Source: an uncultured Bacteroidales bacterium (lineage in GTDB: Bacteria; Bacteroidota; Bacteroidia; Bacteroidales; FEN-979). Taken from it: a DNA stretch of 44,554 bases. This document shows, one piece after another, positions 15,287 to 23,637 of the stretch. Numbering within the stretch: the first letter of the stretch is position 1; every line of letters starts with the position of its first letter. The notes beneath the pieces were generated by a model. The model made no database searches. It was not told the DNA's origin and saw only the letters and a program-made list of their open reading frames with translations. A program made the position numbers and the translations under genes. The stretch lies in the NCBI GenBank assembly GCA_903845055.1, contig CAIMWF010000025.1, positions 1-44,554 on the forward strand, read 5' to 3'.

Positions 15287-17362
15287 TTACAATTTTTCTA
15301 CGTAAAAAGGCAGTGAAAAATCACCGATAACAAGGGTGCCGTCCGATACCAGGACGATGGTGCCCCCTTTATAAGCGCCGCCCAGGTATTCAAGTCCCCT
15401 GAGCTCCCGCATGGAATAGCCCGGGTCGGTGGTCACTACCGGGAGCAATTTAAGCAGGTCGTCACGGAGTGAGAAGATATTGTTGCTTGCAAGCGATGTT
15501 TTTATTTTAGCCGCAGCCGCACCGGTATATTCAACTTTGGAAAGGGCTGCCGCTGGTGACGTTGAATTTGGCGCAGTATCGGACTTCTTCTTTGCGGTGC
15601 GGAGTTTAGCAGCATCAGCGAACATGCGTCCATAGGCATTGATGTCGTTCATGATGCTTTTCAGGGAACCAATGTCACGGTAAGAGGTTTCATTGATGGT
15701 TGTGCGCATATCCTTGAATTTTCTCATGAAACCCTCAAGCTGGGTTTGCTGCGCCTGGTCTTCGGGAAACCTTGTGGCGATGAGGTCCTTGTAAAAGGCT
15801 TCATATTTCCCGATAAATTCAAAATACTTATCCCGGAAACCCGACCATTGCTGGTTTTCAACCTCCACCAGGATGGCCTGCAATGGGATGTCAAGATTTG
15901 CGATCATCGACTTCAATGCCTGCAGCGCTTCGGCTGGTTTGAGACCGATATGCCCTTCAACCCTGTAAAATGGATATTCCGTCAGGTTGAATCTGAAGGG
16001 ATTGGAAAACCGTTCGCGGCTTGCCTGGTGGCTGTCAAAGTAGTTGAAGGCCTGGTCGGCAAGGGTGTCGAGATCCTGCACCCTCCAGTATGAGTTGAAT
16101 ATTTCACTGCCGCCGTTCAACACTTCATAATAACATGGAACCGACCGGTCACCCAGCCTGAAGGCGTATCCTTTGTCGGGTATTAATTTCAGCCTTGCCG
16201 CTGCCGAGGTGCCGTTCTGCTTCACAAAAACATCCACTAGTTTTGCAGTTTCCGTAAAATGATTAACCAGCACGCTGATTCGCCGGCACAGGTTTGCCAT
16301 GATGAGGAAGCCCGCCCTCCGGTCACGCGAACTCAGCGGAGATGTCCAGAGATAGCGGAATGCATCTGTTGGTGTTTCCGGGAATTGTCCCAGGACCAGC
16401 ATGCGGTTGAACCGTGGGCCCCCTTCGGTGTTATAGTATTTATAGATAAAGTTGTTGTACTGTGTGATGAATTCGTTCATGGACAGCTGAAGGTCGTTCG
16501 CGAAAAGCAGGTAGTGCTCCCGGTATACCGGCTGTGCATCAAGATTGCTGATGATGACTTTTAACCTGGCAATCCCCTTTTTCAGCACGGTCACTTCGTC
16601 GGGAAGCAAGGTGGCTGCGGTAACGGTAATTTCGGTCATCTTTTCAGCCGCCTGCGCCAGGTTGTTTTTTGCAAGCGTAGTCACCCGGGTCACAAATTCC
16701 GCCTTGCCGGAAAGCTGGGATATGCCGCTGAGCCCGCCGAGCATCATTGACCCGATGTTATTGTAATATTGGTTGATGCGTGCAAACTGCGGACTATTGG
16801 CCAGGACGGCGATGGTATTGATACAATCTTCCTCCCCCCGGGTATTGCAAGTCCCCGGTGAACAATTTCCGAGTCTTGTCACTTTAATGTCGGCAAACAG
16901 AAGGAGTTTGTATTTTGACAGGAGGTCCTGTTCGGTAATGTCGATCAGGCGGGAAGCATCCTTAATTTCTGCTGTTTTCAGGTCGGCATCGGAGAGCAGG
17001 CGCAGGCAGGCAATGGTTTTATCTTCGGTAGCCTGCGGATCCAAAACCTTTGCAGGCATAGCCCAGTTCATGATGTACCTGAAATTCACAGTCTTGTCGG
17101 CTGGTAACGCTCCGGGCAGGCAGATGAAATAGCCATCCTTTGATGACCCGTACCCTGGTTTGATATCAACCGTTTTAATTTTGCCTCCTGCCGCAGTATA
17201 GCTGTAATCCAAGCCATCAATGATTCCCTGTCCGATAATCATACTACGGGTGACACGTTCGTGACATTCGAGAAAACTGAATGATTCATTGAGGTTATCG
17301 CTTGTGAGGAACTGGTCGGGAAGATATACCGGGTACTGGTTTTTAATATCTTTCATTTCCAT
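15287..17362 (-). CDS. eCIS-associated large protein of unknown role
   Basis: A 691-aa protein, last in the eCIS operon. I chose ATG 17362 (MEMKDIKNQYPVYL), 22 bases after the previous stop, because a longer frame from 17422 would overlap the Lys-rich end of the upstream gene by 38 bases. The first 60 residues carry a 'PDQfLTSDnLNe.f.fle...R.TR..i.G.GIidGL' pattern that I associate with large proteins near Bacteroidota eCIS baseplates. The middle is helical, with several coiled-coil-like stretches, and the end is short and beta-rich (GGTIVLVSDGTLVIGDFSLPF). No signal peptide and no enzymatic motif are seen. It may be a baseplate-attached or fibre-like component. A role as cargo cannot be excluded. 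Confidence 0.75.
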   Translation of the reverse strand: MEMKDIKNQYPVYLPDQFLTSDNLNESFSFLECHERVTRSMIIGQGIIDGLDYSYTAAGGKIKTVDIKPGYGSSKDGYFICLPGALPADKTVNFRYIMNWAMPAKVLDPQATEDKTIACLRLLSDADLKTAEIKDASRLIDITEQDLLSKYKLLLFADIKVTRLGNCSPGTCNTRGEEDCINTIAVLANSPQFARINQYYNNIGSMMLGGLSGISQLSGKAEFVTRVTTLAKNNLAQAAEKMTEITVTAATLLPDEVTVLKKGIARLKVIISNLDAQPVYREHYLLFANDLQLSMNEFITQYNNFIYKYYNTEGGPRFNRMLVLGQFPETPTDAFRYLWTSPLSSRDRRAGFLIMANLCRRISVLVNHFTETAKLVDVFVKQNGTSAAARLKLIPDKGYAFRLGDRSVPCYYEVLNGGSEIFNSYWRVQDLDTLADQAFNYFDSHQASRERFSNPFRFNLTEYPFYRVEGHIGLKPAEALQALKSMIANLDIPLQAILVEVENQQWSGFRDKYFEFIGKYEAFYKDLIATRFPEDQAQQTQLEGFMRKFKDMRTTINETSYRDIGSLKSIMNDINAYGRMFADAAKLRTAKKKSDTAPNSTSPAAALSKVEYTGAAAAKIKTSLASNNIFSLRDDLLKLLPVVTTDPGYSMRELRGLEYLGGAYKGGTIVLVSDGTLVIGDFSLPFYVEKL

Positions 17363-17384
17363 ATTGACATGGTTTAAGCGGTTT

Positions 17385-20027
17385 TTACTTTTTATTTCCC
17401 TTCTTGTTTGTTTTCCTGACATTTATTTTTACGGCCGGTAAGGCATTTGCAGCGGTTTCCCGAACCGGAACATTTTTACCCTCAGTGCATGGCTGGAATA
17501 TAAAATCTTCACTACCTGCCAGCGTACTGTTATCCAGGATCACCGGGCTCCCTTTCAGGTTTCCTGAAGCGTCAAATTCCATCGAGTCGCACGAATCGAG
17601 TTGTGAAGGAGGATAAATGTTTTTTAATACGGAGAGTATGCCGATGAGGTCGCCCAGGGTTTTGATGTATTTGTCTTTGAACGGCTTTGCAGGTTTTACT
17701 GCCAGTTTATAGGCGCGCAGTGCCGACAAGTAGGCGCTGTAGGCCTGTTCAAAAAGGTACATTTGCTTTGGCCCGACCCAGCAGATTTTGACCCCGGCAT
17801 GAGCGGGTGCCTCCATCCTGAATTGTTGCTCGATATATTTTCTGAAGTCCATCCGGCCGCTGATACCGAGCCATCCGGGCACCAGGACGGTGAGCCGCAT
17901 GGAATAGGTATCGTAAAAGATACAGTCGTTCAACGGGTCGGGCAGGATTCCGTTGCTGCACATCTGCAGCAATGATTGTTTTGGATCGGTTTCGAGGGGG
18001 CGCAGCAGGATATGCTCCACGATGTGGAAGCCGAAGGTTTTTTCAAACGGTTCAAGACGGTTATCGCAAAAGTTGTATATATCTTGACCCGTAATGACAA
18101 TATTCCCCTGGCTGTCGGTAACAGGGATGGCAAGTTGTTTTTGAGGGTTCTCAATTCCCAGGATCCTGGAGATGCGTTTCTCAATGACGGCGGTATTATC
18201 CGGCGACGGTGGTTCCAGGTAATTGACAGCATGGGAACGGTCGGAGCTGAGTTGCGGGTAGTCTTTCAGGAATGCAATTTTCCCGTTGATCTTTTCCTCG
18301 TCCGATAAAATGTCGTATGAAATCCCGCTGCCGGCCTGGGAAAACTTAAAAATGCTGAAGTCGGCGAACCGTTCGCTGAAACGGCCCAGGAGATGATCAA
18401 GGAAACGGTTTCGGCGGTCCGACCGGGTTTCGGCAGTTTCCACGATATCCTGGTATGGGTCGTAAGAACCGAATATTTTTTGAAAATCGTTTATTTCACG
18501 GTCCGACAATGCTTTATAAACATAAGTCGGGGCAGAACTGCTGTCTCTCCATGAAAGCAGGTCTTTGACCGAATTCAACTGGGCCAGGTAGTCGGCCAGC
18601 AACTGGTCGAAAAAGAGCAGGAAGCCCTTTAACTGAAGCCTCTGCGCCTTCCTGCGGGGGGTGGCGCTGTCGGGAACACCCTCCCTGCCTGTCATGTATG
18701 CCTTTGGAAAATCATCCTGAACGGAGTAATAGTCAGAAACCGACCTGTTGGTGCCATCAGGATAGGGAAGATCGTCGGTAAAACCAGTTATTTTTCCCGG
18801 GATGGGAACCAGGGAAGACAAGGGTGGCGGGGTCACAAAATGGGCCGGGAAATAGATAGCCCCCTTGTGAAATGTGATTTTGTTCAGTTTCTTTTTGGGA
18901 ACCAGATTATAGTCGAGCATGAACCGGAAACTGGCATTCGCCGGGTCGGTAAGTTTAAGACTGTATTTCTCTCCGACTTTCAGCAGTGTGTAATCGCCGG
19001 TTTTGGCATCAAGCCGGTAACTGTCGAAATGGATCTCCCTGATGGCCCTCACCCCGTCAATATCCATCAGCAGGTTGATGACATCCGAGACGTAGATCAC
19101 CTCGCGGTGGTTGTACTGTGCCAGTTCATCCAGGTCAATGAAACCCCGTATGGCGGCGGGCCCCTCGAACACCTGATCGGCAGTTTTACCCTTTTCCAGC
19201 AGTTCTTCAATGGTGTAATCCGGAACAGGTGGACTTATATAATGGTACACCGCCCTGATAACGGAGGCGTAAACTTCTTCGGGTCTGGCCTGCGGCGTGA
19301 GTTCGATATCGGCGCATAATGCCACGGTTTCCCCGGCAACCACAACCACATCATGAAAATCTTCGCACAGGTTCCGCTTCTCAAGTAGTTTTTTCCTGAC
19401 ATGCATCCTGTAGGCATCGTTGATCTGGGTCACGGAGTAATTGCCATTGGCCCCGTTGGGAAGCCCTTTGACAATGGAAGCAAGGAATGGTTTGAAATTC
19501 CTGGTATTCAGCAGTTCGGTCTCTTCCAGTTCGATCCTCGCGTTGTAGAGGCCCCTTAGCCTGAGTTTCGCCGCACCGAAATAGGGTGACTTGAATGAAA
19601 GCTGGCTCTTTTTTTCATCAATGTACACGGCGGGACTGTAATCCTGGTCGTCAAGGAGGTCAAACCAGATATTCCTGACGCCGGGCACAGCATCGATGAT
19701 GTATTTCCTGTAATCTTCCACTGTCACCGGGTGCGAGGTAAGGATCTCCTTCGCGGTATAAAAGGCCGAATCTTTTGCAGGAGCCCCGTCTCCGTCCCGT
19801 GTGAGCAGGTCGGCGACCGGGAAGGAGGTCCGGTAGCCAAGGTCGGTCAGCGCATAGCATAGCAATTCGAGGATGGTGATCCCGGGGTCGTGGATGTTGT
19901 AGTCGGTCCACAGGTTGCTGCCCAGTTGTGTGATCTGGTCAATAGCCGCAGCACGCAGGAACAGGTAATCTTCGGCATTTGGCCTTTGGGGCGATGTATC
20001 GATCAGGTATTTATCTTCGGATGACAT
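17385..20027 (-). CDS. eCIS baseplate protein, Pvc12/gp7-like
   Basis: An 880-aa protein starting one base after the baseplate J stop. Its N-terminus contains the characteristic LWTDYNIHDPGITILELLCYALTDLGYR region (about residues 38-65; only part of it is quoted in motif form in the family), shared by baseplate proteins of Bacteroidota contractile systems. The rest is a long mixed alpha/beta protein ending in a Lys-rich tail (KINVRKTNKKGNKK). In PVC and Afp systems Pvc11 and Pvc12 form the baseplate wedges around the spike, so this one and its upstream neighbour should be the wedge pair. Placement after gp25 and J, and tight coupling, support this. The fine function is inferred from family and position. 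Confidence 0.8.
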   Translation of the reverse strand: MSSEDKYLIDTSPQRPNAEDYLFLRAAAIDQITQLGSNLWTDYNIHDPGITILELLCYALTDLGYRTSFPVADLLTRDGDGAPAKDSAFYTAKEILTSHPVTVEDYRKYIIDAVPGVRNIWFDLLDDQDYSPAVYIDEKKSQLSFKSPYFGAAKLRLRGLYNARIELEETELLNTRNFKPFLASIVKGLPNGANGNYSVTQINDAYRMHVRKKLLEKRNLCEDFHDVVVVAGETVALCADIELTPQARPEEVYASVIRAVYHYISPPVPDYTIEELLEKGKTADQVFEGPAAIRGFIDLDELAQYNHREVIYVSDVINLLMDIDGVRAIREIHFDSYRLDAKTGDYTLLKVGEKYSLKLTDPANASFRFMLDYNLVPKKKLNKITFHKGAIYFPAHFVTPPPLSSLVPIPGKITGFTDDLPYPDGTNRSVSDYYSVQDDFPKAYMTGREGVPDSATPRRKAQRLQLKGFLLFFDQLLADYLAQLNSVKDLLSWRDSSSAPTYVYKALSDREINDFQKIFGSYDPYQDIVETAETRSDRRNRFLDHLLGRFSERFADFSIFKFSQAGSGISYDILSDEEKINGKIAFLKDYPQLSSDRSHAVNYLEPPSPDNTAVIEKRISRILGIENPQKQLAIPVTDSQGNIVITGQDIYNFCDNRLEPFEKTFGFHIVEHILLRPLETDPKQSLLQMCSNGILPDPLNDCIFYDTYSMRLTVLVPGWLGISGRMDFRKYIEQQFRMEAPAHAGVKICWVGPKQMYLFEQAYSAYLSALRAYKLAVKPAKPFKDKYIKTLGDLIGILSVLKNIYPPSQLDSCDSMEFDASGNLKGSPVILDNSTLAGSEDFIFQPCTEGKNVPVRETAANALPAVKINVRKTNKKGNKK

Positions 20028-20028
20028 G

Positions 20029-23000
20029 TCAGATTGCAGTTATGGAATGTGAGGAAAAAGAGGTCAGGATCACATGTTCATTACTGCCGGCGATTTCTTC
20101 ATCACACTTGAAAATGGTGCCGTCGGTCAGGTGCTTGTAAACATCAAAGGCAGTAATGTAATCGGTGTAATCTCTCTCCTCGATGAAATCGATGATCTGT
20201 GATTTGTAAATTTTTCCCCCGAAGGTCGGTGCGGTACTGGCATCGATGCTCCATGGAGCAAGATATCCCTTCAGATCGGTAACGAGCTGGTTGCTGTAGA
20301 AAGTGATGTCACCGTATGCTTTCTTCAGCGTAACCTGGCATCGGACCTCCAGGCACTCGTAAACCGGGTTTGCCACCTGAAGTTTTACAAAAGGGGAGGT
20401 GCCCGTTTTTACGAACCCGGCCACCTCCTGTAAAAGGCTGAGGCTGACCCTGGGTTGCAGCAGGTTCGTAAATGCGACATTGGAGATATACGGCAATACG
20501 ACCACCAGTACTTCACCGGGGGCATATTCGAAACCGGGATTTGAATGAGAAATGCACTTTGCCTTGAGTATCGACGGGAAGTTCTGCAATACGATCCGTT
20601 CATAATCCCAGATGCACCAACTCCTGTTTTTATGCCGCAACCGTTCACTCACGCGGGTGCAGAACTCCCGGCTGTCTTCGGCAAGGCGGCCGCCATAGGA
20701 ATCATAGGGCTGCGTGACCTTTTTAATACCGGTGATGCGCTCTTTCAGTTTCGTGATCGTCCCGGCAGGAAGGGCTTTTCCCAGGAAGGAGAGGTCATTC
20801 CCCTGATCGGTGAAAACGGCTTCAATAGCCTGGGTGTGAATCCCGACCAGGTTCGGGTATACGTCGCTGCCGGCAGCCACCGCGCCTTTGATCCAGACAA
20901 GTCCATCGGTGAGAATGGTATGTGCGGAAACAGCAGCGGCAGGAATGTTGAATTTGATATACCCGCTCCTGGTGAAGCGGTTGGTGGTGTTTTCAACGAT
21001 CTCACTGTCGGTGAACCTGGTCCATTGGTTCCCGGCCAGGTAATACCAGTTGAGCCGGTTCGAATCATCAGGGCTTTTATCGACATTACCGGTATTTTCT
21101 TCCAGTTTGAAGTAAACGCTTACCACCTCGGGTTGGTTGACCTGGCTCAGACCGGCAAGCCACTGGCCTTCATCTTCGAACCCGGGGATCATCGGCTGGC
21201 GGGGGTCGCTAATCTCATGGCAGCCGAATGGCAGGAGATGAAAAAACCGGCTCTCATCCTCAGCGGACATGCCAAGTGTGGTTGTTGCGGTGTAATCAAT
21301 CGAAAGGCTTTCAAATTCAGGGGTGTAGGGGAACCCAGGCAATCTCAGCCCCGATTTGTTTGTCGCATTCTCGGTGGCAACCAGGGTAAAAAGGGCAGGA
21401 AAGGCCCTATGCCCGAAATCGTATTGAAGTTCGATCCTGGCAAAGCCCTGTCGTGCCGATGCGGTGTAACCTTTCACCGGTTCATAGGAATATTCAGACA
21501 CCAGGTTGCCCCCCGGCAATCCCTTCGGACTGAAAACATTTTGCCAGAAATCGTGTGTTTTGCTGATGCCCTGTTTGCCGTCCAGGATCCTGTACGGGTC
21601 GGTGTACAGGGTCGAAGCATACCCGGCCGGAGTGTTCAGGCTGAGCTCTTTCCATTGACCGTTATCCAGTACCGAGAGTTTCCCCGGAGGATGCCCTGGC
21701 TCGAACGTTTCAAACTGGGCGGTGTCAAAATATTTTTTTTGTGAAACGGGGTCGCCGGGAAATAGCTTGTTCAGACCATCTTCCCAGGTTGCATAATATT
21801 TCCTTATATTTCCGGGTAATCCCTTCCAGTTGATCCCCAGGTTGAAGGACTGCAGGTAACGGTTGAAAATGTCGGGACTACCGATGTAAAAAGTCGATTT
21901 GCTTTTAGCCGGGATTGCACCGAAGGGATGAAAGGGCTTGGTGGTGTCAACCGGCCCCGAATCGCCCTGGAGGACGATGTTTTTCACGCCGCTTACCTGC
22001 ACGATGACCCGGATGCCGGAGGCGGTGATGCCATTTAAAGCCTTGCAGGTATTGTTGAAAAGCGGGCCGGAAGTCCCGGTGTTTTTGATCGTGAAACGCA
22101 GGACCGGGTGACGTGTGCTGAAGTTCCCGCCATGTACCGCTGATTTGTATGGTGTGAAGGCAGGCTGGCCGGGGTTGACCCTGATGACCAGGTAATCGTT
22201 CTTCACATCGCTCCCTGCTGATGGAACCTGCCCCGCCAGGGCTGTTTCAGTCCATCCCATCTCGCTCGTATACTCGGCGATGAGCCCGGCACGATCGATG
22301 GCCGAAGCACCGGTTATTTGCAGGGTGATCCTTCGTTTTCCCTCTTTCAGGTTCAGGATGGGGGAGGCAACGGCAAAGCCAAGGGAAGCGTATGGGTTGA
22401 CGGGGTTTCCAAAGGTGTACATGCTCCCGGTTCCGGCCGGGTTGTCCCTGATGATGTTGTCGGTAAATGCGTTGGGCGAAGCATGGAGGCTGATCATGGA
22501 ACCGTCATTTTTCCGGTTCAGGAAAATTGTCTTCATTTCGGCAGGCCTGGCCTGGTTAACGATGAGTTCGGAGACGGTTTCATAGTGCAGGTCCTTTCCC
22601 GACGGGTCTTTCCCGCCCAGGAGCACCCTTCCCTTTTCAACTTTGACTTGTTTTGCCGGTTTTTCCGGTTCGAAAAGAACAGCAACCTTATCGGGTATGG
22701 CTGGTTGTTGCGACAGTTGAAGGATGACCTTGTAATAATAATCGAGGTGACGTTTTGTAACCTGGTTGAGGTTTTCCTGTGCGATGCCGAAGATTTTCAG
22801 GAAGGCGAGGAGCAGGGCGAGGTGGGGTGAAACATTCTGGTCGGGGCCCCGGCTGGCCATCTTTGAAAGTTTCTCTTCCGTCAGTTCGTCAAAAAAGGCA
22901 GTCCAGGAACTTTCTTCAATATTGAGTTCGTTGTAATATCTTACCAGCCCTGCATAACCTTTTGTCTGCCTCACCAGGTCAAGGATGGTGCGCTCATCAA

Positions 23001-23097
23001 TTTTAACATAGGCATCCTCCAGTTCCACCGGGAACCTTTCAAATCTGAAGGTCCCTTCGCGTTTCAGGGGGTGCGGGATCTTACAACCATTTGCCAT
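20029..23097 (-). CDS. eCIS baseplate J-like protein, Pvc11/gp6-like
   Basis: A 1022-aa protein located 31 bases after gp25. The N-terminus is helical (LAFLKIFGIAQENLNQVTKRHLDYYY), a pattern seen in this large Bacteroidota form, and the centre is beta-rich. The C-terminal 250 residues resemble the baseplate J/gp6 core: RNRSWCIWDYERIVLQNFP, then VLVVVLPYISN, VKLQVANPVYECLEVRCQV and a closing region ending in IIDFIEERDYTDYI. Baseplate J proteins form the inner wedge ring that couples spike release to sheath contraction. The length is well above phage gp6 or Pvc11, because of the added N-terminal and central regions. Start ATG 23097 is the first in frame. Confidence 0.85.
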   Translation of the reverse strand: MANGCKIPHPLKREGTFRFERFPVELEDAYVKIDERTILDLVRQTKGYAGLVRYYNELNIEESSWTAFFDELTEEKLSKMASRGPDQNVSPHLALLLAFLKIFGIAQENLNQVTKRHLDYYYKVILQLSQQPAIPDKVAVLFEPEKPAKQVKVEKGRVLLGGKDPSGKDLHYETVSELIVNQARPAEMKTIFLNRKNDGSMISLHASPNAFTDNIIRDNPAGTGSMYTFGNPVNPYASLGFAVASPILNLKEGKRRITLQITGASAIDRAGLIAEYTSEMGWTETALAGQVPSAGSDVKNDYLVIRVNPGQPAFTPYKSAVHGGNFSTRHPVLRFTIKNTGTSGPLFNNTCKALNGITASGIRVIVQVSGVKNIVLQGDSGPVDTTKPFHPFGAIPAKSKSTFYIGSPDIFNRYLQSFNLGINWKGLPGNIRKYYATWEDGLNKLFPGDPVSQKKYFDTAQFETFEPGHPPGKLSVLDNGQWKELSLNTPAGYASTLYTDPYRILDGKQGISKTHDFWQNVFSPKGLPGGNLVSEYSYEPVKGYTASARQGFARIELQYDFGHRAFPALFTLVATENATNKSGLRLPGFPYTPEFESLSIDYTATTTLGMSAEDESRFFHLLPFGCHEISDPRQPMIPGFEDEGQWLAGLSQVNQPEVVSVYFKLEENTGNVDKSPDDSNRLNWYYLAGNQWTRFTDSEIVENTTNRFTRSGYIKFNIPAAAVSAHTILTDGLVWIKGAVAAGSDVYPNLVGIHTQAIEAVFTDQGNDLSFLGKALPAGTITKLKERITGIKKVTQPYDSYGGRLAEDSREFCTRVSERLRHKNRSWCIWDYERIVLQNFPSILKAKCISHSNPGFEYAPGEVLVVVLPYISNVAFTNLLQPRVSLSLLQEVAGFVKTGTSPFVKLQVANPVYECLEVRCQVTLKKAYGDITFYSNQLVTDLKGYLAPWSIDASTAPTFGGKIYKSQIIDFIEERDYTDYITAFDVYKHLTDGTIFKCDEEIAGSNEHVILTSFSSHSITAI

Positions 23098-23128
23098 TTT
23101 TACGCTGGGTTAGGAGGTTTATGGGCGA

Positions 23129-23560
23129 TCATGAATTAACATTATGCTGGGGTAAAGTCATCGTTCCCTCCTGGAGAAAGAACGGGTAGACCATGTTGTG
23201 CCTTGAGTTTGTCGCCCTTATGCGGTAGGTGACGCCAATCATGATCAGGCCCTCCTGGTCTGTGGTGCTTAATGTCACATCTTCGGGGTTTACACGGGGC
23301 TCATAATAATATATCGCCGTGAAAACGAGGTCCCTGATATAGGTCTGCAATGAGATCGTCAGGGGCTCGAACAACATTTCGCTGAGGTTGCATCCGTAGC
23401 CGGGTTGCATCAGGCGCTCGCCGATGCGGGTCGCCAGCAGCACCTGGAGACTGTTCTGAATGTCCTCCTCATCGGAAATCATCCTGGCACCCCCGGCGGC
23501 TTTTGAAAATTCCGGCGGAAAACTCCAGCCGGTTCCCAGAAACGATTCAAAATTATCCAT
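23129..23560 (-). CDS. eCIS baseplate protein gp25 (GPW/gp25 family)
   Basis: A 143-aa protein with the gp25/lysozyme-like wedge fold signature: GTGWSFPPEF at the N-terminus, the acidic helix DEEDIQNSLQVLLATRIGERLM, then PGYGCNLSEMLFEPL and YYEPRVNPEDVTL. The EPR motif is the conserved core of the family (Pvc9, TssE, T4 gp25) and helps start sheath polymerisation on the baseplate. This is one of the few genes here with a clear Shine-Dalgarno, GGAGGA seven bases before the ATG. That sequence is itself the last two codons of the decayed PAAR gene upstream. Confidence 0.92.
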   Translation of the reverse strand: MDNFESFLGTGWSFPPEFSKAAGGARMISDEEDIQNSLQVLLATRIGERLMQPGYGCNLSEMLFEPLTISLQTYIRDLVFTAIYYYEPRVNPEDVTLSTTDQEGLIMIGVTYRIRATNSRHNMVYPFFLQEGTMTLPQHNVNS

Positions 23561-23564
23561 GTTA

Positions 23565-23627
23565 TTATCCTCCGATCATTACTGTTGGGCAACCCGCTGC
23601 GATTCATACCCTTGCTGCTGGTGGCAA
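23565..23627 (-). pseudogene. Remnant of a PAAR spike-tip gene, internally deleted
   Basis: In the 77-base gap between VgrG and gp25 one minus-strand frame reads LPPAARV, stop (TGA at 23606-23604), IAAGCPTVMIGG, stop (23567-23565). PPAARV is the usual N-terminus of short PAAR proteins, and 'I-A-AGCPTVxIGG-stop' is their usual C-terminus, so about 80 or more central codons appear to be lost while both ends stay in one frame. The expected ATG is replaced by TTG. VgrG-PAAR-gp25 is the normal order in such loci, so position agrees. PAAR proteins cap the VgrG needle and can anchor toxins. An assembly artefact is possible and should be excluded. Confidence 0.72.
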
Positions 23628-23637
23628 AGCCTGTTTG

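Noticed and set aside
17363-17422. Upstream start for the 691-aa eCIS protein
   Set aside because: It would overlap the end of the Pvc12-like gene by 38 bases and add only a charged segment. ATG 17362 fits the operon spacing.
20545-21744. 399-codon plus-strand frame opposite baseplate J
   Set aside because: It is a shadow of the baseplate J gene: same region, complementary frame, no recognisable domain, and G+C-driven openness.
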